Below, one piece after another: positions 23,740 through 36,410 of a DNA stretch of 64,000 nt. Position 1 is the first letter of the stretch. Each line of letters starts with the position of its first letter. Source of the DNA: Rattus norvegicus (lineage: Eukaryota; Chordata; Mammalia; Rodentia; Muridae); contig NC_086036.1 in assembly GCF_036323735.1 (NCBI RefSeq), positions 17,650,064 through 17,714,063 of the forward strand, in the 5' to 3' direction. A program made the translations under genes and the position numbers. The notes beneath the pieces are model-generated. The model searched no databases. It was not told the origin of the DNA and worked only from the letters and a program-made list of their open reading frames with translations.

Positions 23740-23875
23740 TGCCTCCAGTGTATTATAAGCTCAATGATGATAATCTTGTAGGTTTTCTTCATAAGCATAG
23801 CCCAAGGCATCTTGCACAGAGCCTGGCACAAACAGACACTCAGTATGTAGTTATTTGTCGAAGTGGATAACAAAT
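23740..23875 (+). repeat. MIR/L2-like ancient repeat, 3' part
   Basis: The run CACAGAGCCTGGCACAAACAGACACTCAGTATGTAGTTATTTGT follows the typical mammalian MIR/L2 3' end order (GAGCCTGGCAC, then a CTCAGTA-type block). Diverged; boundaries approximate. Confidence 0.55.
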
Positions 23876-25859
23876 TATCATGTACTGGAATATCTCAAGC
23901 AACTGGTCCAGCTGAAGGCTTTCAACAAATTAAGCTGAATAAGTGTTTATCATTAGATTAGGACCAGGTCATGAAGAAAACTATGTGATCTGGAGAAAAC
24001 TTTTGTCTTCATCCTGAGAAATTGTAGAATCCCTGAGGACGTTTGAACAAGTGGCTGGAAGAACAACTTCAAATATCAATCCTATTAATCAAGGCACAAA
24101 ATTCAGGTTGTTAGCGCTTTGAGGTTTATGAGATACAATCTGTAAGAGTCTGAAATCCTCATGAGAAGGTTGATAGACAAGTTGGAGAGATGATAGTACT
24201 CAGGCAGTGGACTTGGAAAGCAGGCAAGCTCATCCTAAGCAGAAGTGTTCTGAAAAGGAGAAAACAACACTGAGAATGTATGCTCTCTCAAGAAGAATAA
24301 CAGTGGACATTAGAGCTCCAGGAGATCACAGAATTACATCTTTGTGATTATTTACTATTTGCTTCATTCTTTGGATTGGATTCTATTTGTTATTGGATGT
24401 GTGAAAAACACATACCTCATGCAGACCTTCCTAGAAAGATCAGACCCACCCATCATTCTAATACAGGCCTTCTTTTGCCACAGGGCAAGACCAGATATCT
24501 TATTGTTATTTCCAAGGATTTAGGTCCTTATCTTTAGAAAGACAAGATAGTGCATTAAAAATAAAAACACAGAGAGAAAGGATACTTTCTCTTTGCTGTT
24601 TATACAAGGTGACTTAATTTTTCTTTCTTTCTTTTTTTTTGCCATTGAGCTCTGCAATGGTGCCACATGAAATCTCTTGAAGGTTCTAGAAAAGACAGAG
24701 TGCTGCTATAGTGGTGATACAAGTTCTCACTGTGTTTTATTGAGACATAGTAGGACAAGGCTGTCCATATGGGACCTTCAGCCCAGGGACAGAAATGGAG
24801 GAGTCAGAGTAGTTTAAGAAGGAGTAAGTATAAAATGAAATGACTTCATAGAAGGAAGCAAAGAATCTACAGGTGCTGGTAGGAATTTTTAACTGTCCAT
24901 CAGATAGATGTGAAAGAATTCAAATGAGAAAGGAAATGCTGAGATTCTGGAGGAAAACCAATTTTGAAGGAGCAGGGTGAAGAAGAAAGGAAGTTTATAG
25001 ATGAACACACCAGAAAAAAAAGAATTTAAGAATTCAAGATCACTAGAGTAGAGTTCTAGGCAAGCCACTTTAGTTCTCATTAGTAAAGTTTATAATTTGC
25101 CTTTTTCTCCTCCATATTTACAAACAAAATATTGCTCTCTCAGACTCAAGTTTTAGACTTCTGAATCATAGCACAATTCATTTTTTTGTACAAGTAACAT
25201 ATGTTTTGTGTCTTTAAACACAATTACTTTTGTATAATAAAAGTGTTGATTTGATGATGCGACATTTTCTGCAAGTGTGTTTAAGAGAGTTTATGTTTTC
25301 ATAAGTTGCAATGAAACTCAATTATGTATGTGTAATAAGGCTTCTGATTGTTACACTTAGACTTTCTGTATAATGAAGCCAGCAATTAGAATTTGCTTGC
25401 TCTATGGCTTACGAAAACACACTTGTTTTGGAGACAAAAGACTCTTAATGAGCCCCCTTTTTTGTTAATTTTTTGTTGTTGTTAAAAACCAGTCTATAAC
25501 TCAAACACATAATTAGATTTCTTAAAGGTTTGGATTGTTGTTGTTGTTGTTATTTTCTTTCCTCTAAACACAAAACAATGTAAAAAAAGAAAAAAAACAA
25601 CCCAATAATATCAAGGCATGCATCATTTTAAAACTCTGGTCTTGCTAGGATCTGCAGTATTACCTTGGAAGCATTTCCAGTTCTGATAGAAGTGATTCTG
25701 GACATAAGAAGTAGATGACTCCTAAATGGATTCGGCAACTGCGTGAGCTAAAAGAGACGTTCCTTGTACCTCTTGATTACTAGTTGGTCTGGACTCTACA
25801 TTCTGCTTCATCTTAGTCATAGCATCCATTTTGGCACAAGATTAGAATCCCACCTAACA
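23876..25859. other. Unique non-coding sequence; candidate conserved block at 25120-25440
   Basis: No coding exon recognised. From about 25120 to 25440 the sequence is repeat-free, low in CpG and rich in TAAT/ATTA/TTTGTAC words, as in many vertebrate conserved non-coding elements. A short (TTG)n run lies at 25537-25552. Conservation is an inference only. Confidence 0.35.
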
Positions 25860-26130
25860 GAGATGACTGCCACTCAAGTACAAGGACCAGAGTCTGAATT
25901 TCTAGAACCTAAATCAAAGGCTACGCATGGCTGTAATTGGCCATTTGACCTAGTCTAATTGATGCACTTCAAGTTTAGTGAGAGACACTATCTCAAAAAA
26001 CAATAATGGAGAGTGATCAAAGATACCAGACACTGACCTCTGTCCTCTATACTCAGGTGCCCACTCTTGTAAATACACGCTCAAGTGCAAATAATCATAC
26101 TAAGGAATATATACATCACACAAGACCTAC
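25860..26130 (+). mobile_element. B4 SINE, sense, degenerate
   Basis: The order TTCTAGAACCTAAATCAAAGG, GCATGGCTGTAATTGGC, TTAGTGAGAGACACTATCTCA, GAGAGTGATCAAAGATACCA, CTGACCTCTGTCCTC follows the murid B4 SINE. It ends in an A/C-rich remnant. Non-coding and L1-mobilised in origin. Diverged, with no clear TSD. Confidence 0.7.
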
Positions 26131-28284
26131 CCATTCCATTATCAAACACAAACAGAAGAATTCCGCTTCTTGTTTACTGATTTCCTACAGAGGCCTTCTG
26201 GTACCTAAATGGACTAGCTGTTCTCTGGGCTACTTGGCAAGTGATTGCAGAATGAGCTAAAAAAAGTCCTTGTCTTCTCTTTATGTCAGGGTCTGCACAC
26301 ATGTGGTAGATGATCATCACCTCCTCTTTACTGGTGCTTATTTGTTTTCTTGCTTGCCATTTATGTTGTGGGCACAGAATCTTTCAGTATAATTGGTGCA
26401 GGTATGGGAAAAGGGTCATGGACAGAAGCATCATATTGTGTATATCATTTTGAAGGAACATCATCTACATTAAGAGATGCTTCCTTCCAGCATGTTAAAA
26501 AGACTTAGTCTGAGAAGGACTCTTTCCTTTTCACTCATTAGCCACTACATAAAATTTATTTATATAACTTATATAAATCATAAAAGGTTTTCTGGAAAAT
26601 AGCATCTAGTGTTCAGGAATGAAAAGAGGAAAATCCAGGGATTTCATATGGGTGTGGATTTAGCATAGGCACTTGGCCACACATAGGTTGGAGTGAAGGC
26701 AGGAGAAATTGACAGTGAGTTTGCAGCTTGCAAATGTACTCACTTGTGCTGACAGGGCTTGAGCTGCACAGCAGGCAGACTTTGCTGTCATTGAGTCACC
26801 ATCCTCCTCTGTCAGCAGGAACCCACAGGCTCCCATACTGGATAGTGAAACCCTCAGCAATATTGGCAGAGCCCGCAGTTACATCCAATTCCCCATGGTT
26901 GTTGGCAAAGCTGGAGGAACACGGATTCTCCATGCCTTATGTTTTCTACTCTCCAACAAGCATTTTTCAGAAGCAGCTGGTCAGGGACTCTGGGTATCAA
27001 GGTTTCCCAACTCCAAGTCCCAAGAATGGAAAAGGAAGCGTGGTGGAAATCCTTCTGAATGGAGGGCAATATTATTTTGTGCACTGGGGAGTCTATGACA
27101 AGAGGTGTAAGATTACATCCTTATCTGAGTAGAGTGAACCTCCCAGGAGCATTGGATGAAAGTTGGACAGCATCTATAAGGCCAAAGATTAGGAGTGAGT
27201 CATCAAGGGGGTGGTCCGGAAGCCTGGAGTTGTAGGCTTTCTCCCGTGTTTAACTGGCTGGGTAATGTCAGGCAAGCCCTCTATATTTATGGGATGTATT
27301 CTTTGATTTTAAATTAGAATGAAAAGAAAGGTCAGTGGCTTCGTAAGATTCATCAGTGGGCAGAATTTTTTGAGTTGTGACAATTTTATAAAAAATAAAA
27401 TGATTTCTTTTGGGGTTCATATTGTATATTTATAATAATCTCCCTCTCTCATAATAGGGAGTCCAATAAAATAATAAGGACTATTTAAAAGACTTACAGA
27501 GTATACATGTTTGTGTGAAAAAACACACTTTTTGTGTTTATGTACATGGAAATACATGCCAATATACAAATACACAAATGTATCTGCCAAACAATATTAA
27601 AATTTGTGTTTGTAATGTTTGATGGCATATCAATATAATTACTGGTGTCACCAGGGACAGTTGCATTTGAATTTCCCATTGAGAATGGGATTTAGAATTT
27701 CACATAGGTGTGTGGATTCCTCCTAAAATCCTAACTAAGGCTGATTTTCTTCTCTGCAGGGTGTATTGTGTGGTCTGTGTCCCATGAAAGTAATCTCAGG
27801 CAAAGACCCCTTGAAAACCTCAACTACAGCTGTGGATTTCATGTTCAATCCACTCTCTGAGTAGCAGAGGAGAGAAGCCCAGTAAAGACATCCTGTCGGG
27901 AGTTATCAATATAAACGAATGATGGGTCAGGTCTGATCGCTGGAATTAACAATCCCCACACCCGAGAAGTATTTGGTTCAGCCTCCTCTCAGAGGCAGAC
28001 TTTTAAATTTTAAACAAAGGATCCAATTAAATTTGATCCAATTTAAATCCATTCAGCTCAGAAACCTTTATTAAATATCTAGGATGGATGGTGGCCTGGG
28101 CTAGATAGTGCAGGAGCTACGCCTTTGTGGCTGGCAGGCAGGAGTGTGGCTGGCTATGGATTTCAGTAGCAATGCACTTCTGCTTCACAGAACTTTTAGT
28201 TTGGGTTCCTTTGTTATTTAATTGCATAGACTACATATTGCACTGGGAGAAGCACTACCATTCCTGTGTTTCATATAATGGTAA
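26131..28284. other. Unique non-coding sequence with open frame and a strong acceptor-like site
   Basis: A 134-codon plus-strand frame (26728-27132) exists but has no recognisable domain, and a minus-strand frame overlaps it. At 27730-27759 a branch-point-like CTAAC, a pyrimidine tract and CTCTGCAG form a good 3' splice-site match. The downstream 100 bp has stops in all frames, so any exon there would be non-coding. A 15-bp direct repeat based on GATCCAATT lies at 28020-28048. Confidence 0.4.
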
Positions 28285-28480
28285 TTTATGTAGAGAATTT
28301 CCTGTGTGAGAGGAACTGTGCTAAGCACCGTCTCATTAAATTTCTACCAGGATCCTGGGATTCAGCTATTACCTGAAGCTTCCTTGTTCTACCACCTCTA
28401 GGAGATGTAAAAATTTAATCTCTGTCCTAGCCAAAGCAGCCACAGGGCTGTCAGCAGGGACTACTTAACCTCAAGTATTG
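28285..28480 (-). repeat. Possible MIR, antisense
   Basis: GAACTGTGCTAAGCACCGTCTCATTAAATT matches the antisense MIR 3' half (CACTGTGCTAAGCRC, then CTCATTTAAT). The remainder fades. Low confidence in extent. Confidence 0.45.
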
Positions 28481-28964
28481 TGATCAGAGCACTTAGGCAA
28501 GCAGTGGTCAGCTTGGTTGTCCTTAAGTTACATAACCACCTTTGACTTCTGCGATCCCCTGTGTTGAATAAGGCATCAAGTGAAGGGTGTTTCTCATTAC
28601 CTTTGATGTCCCTTGACTTTTGCTGATACAGTCTGACTTATTTAGTCTCATAATTTGTCATACAATAATTCCTGGTTGGTATTCTCATCAAGTGAGTATA
28701 CTACTCTGCTTCCCCAAATGCTTGAACTTTCTTTTCTATTTAGCTTGAATAGACTCAATCCCAAACCACACCCTCCTCCAGGTAGTCTACTCTTGCCACC
28801 CACAAATATTCACTGTGCTTTTGCCCTCCTCTGTGTTCCTTTCCCATTTTCTTCTTTGGATATTGACTTTCCCACTGAAAGATGATCACTTATACACTAG
28901 GTATTCTTGGTAGCCCTCTGTGTGTAACTCTTGTCTTTCAAATATTTGATGTTGGAGAGCTATG

Positions 28965-28965
<1 letters not shown>
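28481..28965. other. Unique non-coding sequence
   Basis: No exon or repeat recognised. Confidence 0.4.

Positions 28966-29015
<50 letters not shown>
28966..29015. repeat. (GT)25 microsatellite
   Basis: Perfect GT array of about 50 bp. Confidence 0.97.
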
Positions 29016-29018
<3 letters not shown>

Positions 29019-29574
29019 ATTAATCGTTGGTTGGTGATGGAGGTATAGAGTTAGCTTGATATTTGTGACTAGCTCAGGGTAGCGAAGGGCCAGCATGAAC
29101 TCATTAGGAAGAGATCCCTGAGAAGGTAGAGTCTCCATGTGTATTTTTGAAGTTTGAAAATCTTTCAGAAGGACATGTGTGGTTCAGGACAGATAGTGGA
29201 ACTAGCACACCGAAACAAGGAAGCTAGAGGAAAAATAGCATGATGTTTGGCAGAGGCCGCTGAAAGAACAAGCCAGGTGAAGCATGTAAAAAGACAGGGT
29301 GTGCAAAGGTGGGCTTGGAATGCAGAGCAATCACACGATAAGAGACTGGCATCAGAGATGCCTCATTAAATTTAGAGTTGCTCAGCACTTTCTCTGTGCA
29401 AGGGAGATAAAGTTGAAGAAGGAAGGCATGGCCTCTTTCTGATGACAGGAGAGTTTGTGTCTCTCACATTCAGCATAATATAATTTATGTCAACAGAAGA
29501 GATTTTTCTGGGAGTTCAGTACTGGAATCTGTGTACCTCATAGAATGGGGTTCAGACAAAGCCCTGGAGGAAGG
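29016..29574. other. Unique non-coding sequence
   Basis: No exon or repeat confidently recognised. Purine-rich in places. Confidence 0.4.
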
Positions 29575-29740
29575 AAGCTGGGTATTCATCTCAGCTCCAG
29601 TGCTTAGCAGCTGTCTTACTGTGTACAAATGCTTTCATTTCTGTTTTCTGTCTCCTCATCTATAAAATTGGACTAAAAGTGCCTAACTGTGGGTTATTGT
29701 GAGAATTAGCTGAGAGTGTTGGTCTGAAGCTAAAGGCAAT
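29575..29740 (+). repeat. MIR SINE, sense
   Basis: Ordered MIR core words are present: ATCTCAGCTCCAGTGCTTAGCAG, then TCTCCTCATCTATAAAATTGG, then GGGTTATTGTGAGAATTAGCTGAGAG. This is an ancient mammalian tRNA-derived SINE, diverged as expected. Confidence 0.75.
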
Positions 29741-32700
29741 GCAGAGCTCTCATGTATAATGTTATTTTATCTGTTATCAGAGCTTTATGTAAATGCATAG
29801 AATGATGACCTAGAAGGGGAAGGCTCTATAGAGGATCTTGTGAATGTGCTTCATGTGCTCCATGTAGTAGACTTTGAGAAAAATTTAGGGTTTAGCAGAT
29901 GGAGGCATGGGGCTGCTGATTCTATGAATGGCAGAGAACCTGAGGAGCTGCATGGAGGGTTAGAGGTGCGGGGGTTCTCCTGGAGAACAGTATGTAGCCT
30001 GGTGGAAAACAAGAGAAGATAATTTGGAAAGATAGTAAGAAGCATATTGGGGCTTACATGCTAGTGTAGTATGGGTAGTTTTAGTGAACAAATGAAGGGA
30101 TGATTGAAGATATCTGTTTTGTATTTCTGGGGGCAGAAAAATGACAGCAGGCAAAGCCCAAGAAAAAGTCTTGGGCAGTGAAAGGACAAAGGGGGCTCCA
30201 TCCCTCTGGCCATCAGTGGTTAACCTATCAAGGAAAATTCACTTTTTTTTCAAAGTCAGTCTCACAGAGAGAAAGCCACGTGAATCCAAATATCCGGGCA
30301 GCAATCCCCAGAGGCACCAAAGGTAATGAAACATCGGTATCTGCTGCTCCTATCTGTTATTGCTGATATTCAGATAATGATGCCAATACCCAGCTCGGGA
30401 GGAGGAGGAGGAGAAGGAGATGCTGCCTGTCCAGCAGCCTGCTTAACTCATCTCATGGAGTGGCAAGAAGCAGTCAAGGATGAAGGTGACCCCAGAAAAA
30501 CAAACCCTCTTCATTCTGGCCAAGTAAGTTATTCTATTTCCAACACCACGTGGAGAATGTTGCTGTCCGTGGTGCTTAAACTAGGAGCAATCATGTGTAT
30601 TCTCTCTTGAAAGGCATTCATAATTTCAGAAGGTTTTTGTATGAGGTATCTCATTTAATGTTCAATGTAAAAAAAAAACTCAGGAGTGACTGGGACTTAC
30701 AAAGGGCTCCATCTTTGTTTTACTTTCCATTATTAAACCATTCATGGAGGATCAAGGCAAGGTAGGAAAGATGGTGGGAGGAATGTTCTCTAGGCTGTAT
30801 ATGCAAAGAATATATGTGTGAGGAGGGGCAAAGTGTCAAGCCTGCCTTTGTAGCACTTCCACATCTATGGCAGAATGTGAAAATGGGGCATAATGAGCTT
30901 TTTCAAGGTCAGATGAAAGAAGGACCATCTGTAACTGGGTGAAGGTGATGTTGGGGATAAAATCCATTTCAGTTCCTACATCCAACTGCTGTTCAGTGTG
31001 TATCCTTGCTAAAGCACCAATACTCATAGGCTGTAGGTGGATGAAACCATCCTAAGCTTTTGCACCTTCATGTGAGTTTATTCATTAGATCATTATATAC
31101 TTGCCATTAGCTGCACTGAAATGGTCCAGTAGAGTTCCCCTAGGAAGGGATGGGGGTATAGAGTCACCAGCAACGACTCATGGAGATGATTTTCTTCTAC
31201 CTCACAGTCTCTTGACTCAAGATATCATGGGATCAGGCCTTGGACTTAATTCCATTAGGTCCTATTTCCTCACCAGAAACAAATGAAAACTACAACCTCC
31301 ACTTACTATTTGTCTTTCGGAAAAAGGCCTGGGTGTGGTGTGTATTTTATAAAGTATCATATAATTGCAAGGTGTAATCAGGATAACTAAATCACATAGG
31401 AACAGATAAACCCTAGTCCCTGAGCAGAACATGGATGGGAAGAAAAGAAAGGGTGAAACAAGTCAATATTTATGGGGTTCTCCAGTGTCATCCATTTTAA
31501 ATGTGTTATCCCATTTAACTTCCACAACAATTCTCTGTGAGGATGTCGTTTTCAAATTCATACTCTTACAAAATTATTCAATTATTTTCTGATATAGTTT
31601 TGAATTCAGGTATATGTGAACATACTTTCATACACTGAAATCGAAGGCTTCGTCCATGAGTACTCTTGCTTCTTCTTCTCTTGAGTTCTGTGCAGAATGA
31701 GACAGGTTGAGAACATGCTGTACCCTGTCACAAGGTTCTCTGCAGATAGCCAAGGCTGTTTAGAAATATGAAGATAAGGAAAATTATGAGGAAGCCATAA
31801 AGGGACGATCAGAATGTTTCTCAGTGGCATAGACCAAAGCATCAGGAAAATGTACTCAGTCCAGGCTGGACCTGTGTGGAGTTAGTAAATAGTTGCCAGG
31901 AGTGAGGGAATGCACTCAAGGATGTGCAAGGCTGGATTTTCTGTGCAAAGCAGCATGAATTGCTATGAGGGGTGTGACTGTAAATTCTGATTGATTTACA
32001 AAGCTCTTTGCAAACACGCTGAGCATCTTAAACATCTCTTTCAGTCATTATATTGTGAACACACATGACTGACTCAAATGATATATTCGTTGAGTAGCAT
32101 GGCCACAGAAACATCACTCACTTATCTAAAGAAAGTTTAGCTTAGCTTTTGTATGTTGGAGTCATTGCATGGGGTTTGGAATACTTTGTAAAGCAAACAC
32201 AAACATTTTCTATAGATCTTGTGTGTGTGTGTAAAGTTTGATAGTTTGGGGTAAGTGATGCCAATTAAAAATACCTTTATCTATTCCCAAAAGGAAATTC
32301 TGGTAAAAGTGAAAAATTTGAGGCTGTGTTGGATTTCCATGTTTTTTGACTAATGCTGCAAATGAAAAATCTCTTTTGCATATTGGGTCAAATAGTATAG
32401 ATTTGTTTTTTCATATGCTACTTATGCTATTGCTACCTAAGGCCAAAGCTCATATTATGAGAGAATGGGACATAGTGAAGAATGGCAAGGAGACAGGGAA
32501 TGTCTACTGTTCAACTGTTTCGCACCACATGAGGGAGAGAGCTGAGAATTGTTATCCAAAGAGGAACTAGGTACAACTTGTTATTTCTGTGGCACAGAAG
32601 GTGGCATCAGCAGAAAGGCCATCTCTTTTGGTTTTTCTGTCCATATGCAGATTTGTAGTCCTGCTACAGGGAAGCTCAGGAGGCTACAGGACAGGAGGAG

Positions 32701-33751
32701 GAGAGCTGCAATGTAAGCAAGAAAAAAAAACAAACAAACCAAAATAGTGGGTATGGGCTGCTCTTATCAGTCATAACTTTAGATCAGGAGTCTAAAGGCA
32801 CAGTGTCTATGTGATGTCAATAGGATTACGTCTGGGTCAATAGAGGTCAACATGGAAAGGAGTATTTTGATTCATTATCAGTTACATCAAAGCAGAGTGT
32901 TCCAAACACAGAATAATCTTATATACCTGTATTTGGACCAGTGACAGTATGCAACCGGCTTTCTGGCAGAGGTGAAACGACTTTCCCACATTACCTGACA
33001 ATTTTCCACTCCAGGTTGGAAAGATCCAAATACTTGGACTCTCTAGCTTGAGATTATCTTCTTGTAGGAGATAAGAAAAGCGAGGTCTTACATTTTAATA
33101 AGAGTCCCAAGTAGCTTTTGTTTTTGTGACACTTGTAATAATGTTTTTTGAATATTGTTTAGTGATCACATTTAGTGTTTTCCAAACCTATTCCCTCTCT
33201 CAACTCTAAATCAATGAGAATTTATTCTAATTTTACTTTGAATGTCTGCTCTTTCCACTGTGGTCAAATGAAGTGTTGGGGGCCTGCTTGTATTCAGTGT
33301 TTCTCCTCAGGTACTGTCTTTATTTGTGGCTGAACTTGAGCCCATCCCTCTCTTTTCCAGGCCACTGATCCATCACCCCTTCTTTAGGAGAAAACCCATC
33401 ACCACATATACTAGTACATGCCTATTCCTATGAGCATACTCAGAATTGTTTTCAAAACACTAATAATTTATTCAGGAACTACTCATGTAGAAAACAATCA
33501 GCAATTTAATATTTTGTTACTATTAGTAATAAATTGATTACATGATTTTTTAAATGCTTTTGTGAAAGGTTTTTTTTTTTTTTGGTTTCTTCTGTAATTG
33601 CATAAAAAATCTGTCCTTGTGTATGGCTGCTTTTCCTCTGTCACCTTCTTTAAACACAGAAGTCACCTTACTTTGCATGTATTTGTTTGATGGCACCTAG
33701 TAGATTAAACCTTTTGCTAGCTTATATACTCATATACGAAATAAATATATG
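29741..33751. other. Long repeat-poor non-coding stretch
   Basis: About 4 kb with few recognisable repeats. A plus-strand frame 30326-30610 (94 codons, with a GGA-encoded Gly run) overlaps a good donor match (CCAA/GTAAGT) at 30523/30524, but no acceptor or protein similarity supports an exon. MIR-like words occur near 31480-31560 (ATTTTAAATGTGTTATCCCA). A short GT run lies at 32220-32232. No promoter or RNA gene was recognised. Confidence 0.4.
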
Positions 33752-33985
33752 AGCTGTTTTCCCAAGAGATGGTTTAGCAGTTAAGAGCACTTTCTGATTT
33801 TTAAGAGGACGCAGGTTAAGTTCCCTACATTCACATGGCAGCTTTTGACTATCTGTGAGTCCAGTTCCCGGGCATCTTGATGCCCTTTTGGGTTTCCACA
33901 GGTATTACGCACTCTTGGTTCATTTACATACATGGAAACAAAACTCTCATGCACATAAAAGTAAATAGCTCTAAAAGAAGGAAAA
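33752..33985 (+). mobile_element. B3 SINE, sense
   Basis: tRNA-like start (GAGATGGTTTAGCAGTTAAGAGCACTTTCTGA), then AGAGGACGCAGGTTAAGTTCCC, CACATGGCAGCTTTTGACTATCTG, CCAGTTCCCGGGCATCTTGATGCCC and CTCATGCACATAAAAGTAAAT, in the order of murid B3/B2 SINEs. Non-coding. Diverged Pol III boxes. Confidence 0.85.
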
Positions 33986-34257
33986 GAATGGGAGACTGCT
34001 CTTTCATGATTTAATCATGGAGAATTTTACATCCTCTCTGGGATCACAGGAGGGACTCTTAATAGAACTTTAACACTCAGATAGGAAAATAGCATTGATT
34101 AACACTTCCTACTGGAAAGACTTTGTGTGTTTCCAGTAGACAGGACTATTCTAAGTGCTGTGACCTTCTCAGATTTTATTCAGCCAAACTCTATAAAAAT
34201 AAGAAATGGAAAGGCAAACCTTTTTAACCAGAGGGTATTGTCTGAAATAGGCCAATG

Positions 34258-34339
34258 AGAGACAGAAATGAGATAGAAAGAAGGAAGTAGGTAGGAAGGG
34301 GGAAGGAAAGATGGAAAGGAGGAAAGGAAAGGTGGAGAG
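34258..34339. repeat. Polypurine GGAA/GAAA-rich tract
   Basis: About 80 bp almost wholly A/G on the plus strand, with degenerate GGAAA and GTAGGAAG units. Capable of triplex (H-DNA) folding. Confidence 0.8.
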
Positions 34340-34741
34340 TTATCCAGCATTAGTCTCCAAACCCTTCGGCCCTAGACACTGGCAGCAGCAGTAGTGACAA
34401 GAGCCAGATATTCATACAGTGAAGTCGAATGAGAAGCCAGCTGCACGCCGTGGGGAGCCTCACAGCTGGAGAGCCAGGTGGCTACACCAAGGCAAAGAGC
34501 AATTGACAGAAGTGGATGAGAGCCATGCACAGTGTGAGGAACACCCCTTTCCCATCCTATTAGTGGTACTTGGAGAAAGAATAGAGCCAAGATCACTACT
34601 TTGGAAGTGTACATGCTGATTCTATCATCTTAAGGACAATGGGCACTTAGAAACTAGTGACATCACCCCAGGGACTGTCAAGGTGCATTTATGATTGGCT
34701 CACCTCATTGAAGATGGCACTGGGGAAATCATGATGATAAT

Positions 34742-34742
<1 letters not shown>
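34340..34742. other. Unique sequence, relatively GC-rich
   Basis: Open frames on both strands (34419-34619 plus, 34372-34614 minus) reflect local GC content. Neither resembles a known protein and no splice sites frame them. Confidence 0.4.

Positions 34743-34805
<63 letters not shown>
34743..34805. repeat. (GA)n microsatellite
   Basis: About 63 bp of GA with one AAAG interruption near the left end. Confidence 0.97.
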
Positions 34806-34808
<3 letters not shown>

Positions 34809-35884
34809 TTTGACCTGAGAAATGAAATAGCTTCTGAAGGGTAAACATAACACATCTGAGTCAAATCATAATGCATATCTTTCCTGCTTCCCTTGTAGGG
34901 AACTCAATAGATCATGGTAAAGTCAATTGCACATATACAGATACAGGTATCTGATGTAAAATGGCAGATATTTAAAGCCCAACATTTAGGTATTTCAAGG
35001 CAGTAAAATGAAACCATAGGCTTTCAAATTCCAGAGCAGACCCCTCTCTTATGACAAACACCTTTGTCTGGATTTCTTTACTTTTCTCACATTTCATTTC
35101 AATGTAATGTTTACATTACAGAATTATTCACTAAGGTAATTCCATGGATTTATCCTTAATATTGGCTCCTTAAAGGTACTTGGGATATTTGATTCATTTT
35201 TTCCATATCCCTTTCATCTTCATGCTTTCTGCTATCCTTTCTCATTTTCACAGTAAGGGCTTTGCCTCAGCCTGTCTCCTGGCGAGCATGGTTAGTTACA
35301 GGCACTCAGTCTACTTTGTCAAGAAAGATTGAACTGCAGTTCTATGATCTGGCTATCATGAATTAACAGGATCCTTTCTAGAACAGTTGATGGCATCACA
35401 GGACCTAGACAGCCAGACAAAGAGACATTTAGGTAAAATGTCTGAGAAGGGAGATTACAGAAAATTCATGAGGTAGGCAGGGAATAGGCAGGCATGGGGA
35501 GGATTAACTTGATTTGAAGTAGGAAGAGACAGCATGGATGGATACATTTTGGATCTCTAAGCTAAATTCATTGACTGTGTCTCTCCATAGTCTTTGTAGT
35601 TTTGGTTTAATTTATTGTCTAGAGTCTATGGGCAAATAATCATGTTGTATGAATCTACACTCTAGTACTCAATTCTCTCACAAATAGTGCAACAAAATTT
35701 AGTTGGTCTTTATTGTTTAAGTAATATGCGAAAGCCTCATCAATGAGTCAGATGCTTGGCAAACATTCCACTCTGTCAGTCAGCACTAGTATGGATGGTA
35801 CTGGATTAATGGAGCTTGCAATGGATTGGGCATTTTGGCTTCAAGAGGACATTGTCATGCCTGTTTTTCTTAATAGACTATAAT
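34806..35884. other. Unique non-coding sequence
   Basis: No exon or repeat recognised. Confidence 0.4.
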
Positions 35885-36410
35885 TTATTCCTTTTTTATT
35901 GCTTATTTTATTTATTTACATTTCAAATGTTATCTCCCATTCCCTTTTTTTCTATCCATAAATCCCCTATCCCCCCCCCTCTTCTCTTGCTTCTATGAGG
36001 GTGCTCTCCCACCCTCCCACCTACTCCCACCTCAGCTCCCTAGCATTCCCCTGCCCTGGGTCATCCAGCCTCCACAGGACCAAGGGGCTCCCCTCCCATT
36101 GATGCCAGACAAGGCAATCCTCTGCTACACATCCATCTAGAGACATGGGTCCTCCCATGTGTACTCTTTGGTTGGTGGTTTAGTCCATTGGAGCTTTGGG
36201 GAGTCTGGTTGGTTGATATTGTTGTTCTTCTTATGGAGTTGCAAACCCTTTCAGCTCCTTCAGTCCTTGCCCTGACTTCTCCATTGCAGTCCTATCGCTC
36301 AGTCTGATGTTTGCCTGTGTGCATCTGCATCTGTATTGGTCAGACTCTGGCAGAGCCTCTCAGGGGACAGCTATACCAGGCTCCTGTCAGCAAGCCCTTC
36401 TTTACATTCT
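35885..36410 (-). mobile_element. L1 3'UTR fragment (Lx-type), minus strand
   Basis: T-rich start, ATTTACATTTCAAATGTTATC, C-rich segment, then CATCCAGCCTCCACAGGACCAAGGG, TTGGTTGGTGGTTTAGTCC and GGAGCTCTG-like blocks in the antisense order of a murid L1 3'UTR. Truncated before ORF2. No coding capacity. TSD not identified. Confidence 0.85.

Noticed and set aside
26728..27132. 134-codon plus-strand frame in unique sequence
   Set aside because: No recognisable domain or signal peptide, overlapped by a minus-strand frame, no splice sites framing it. Kept only as a note.
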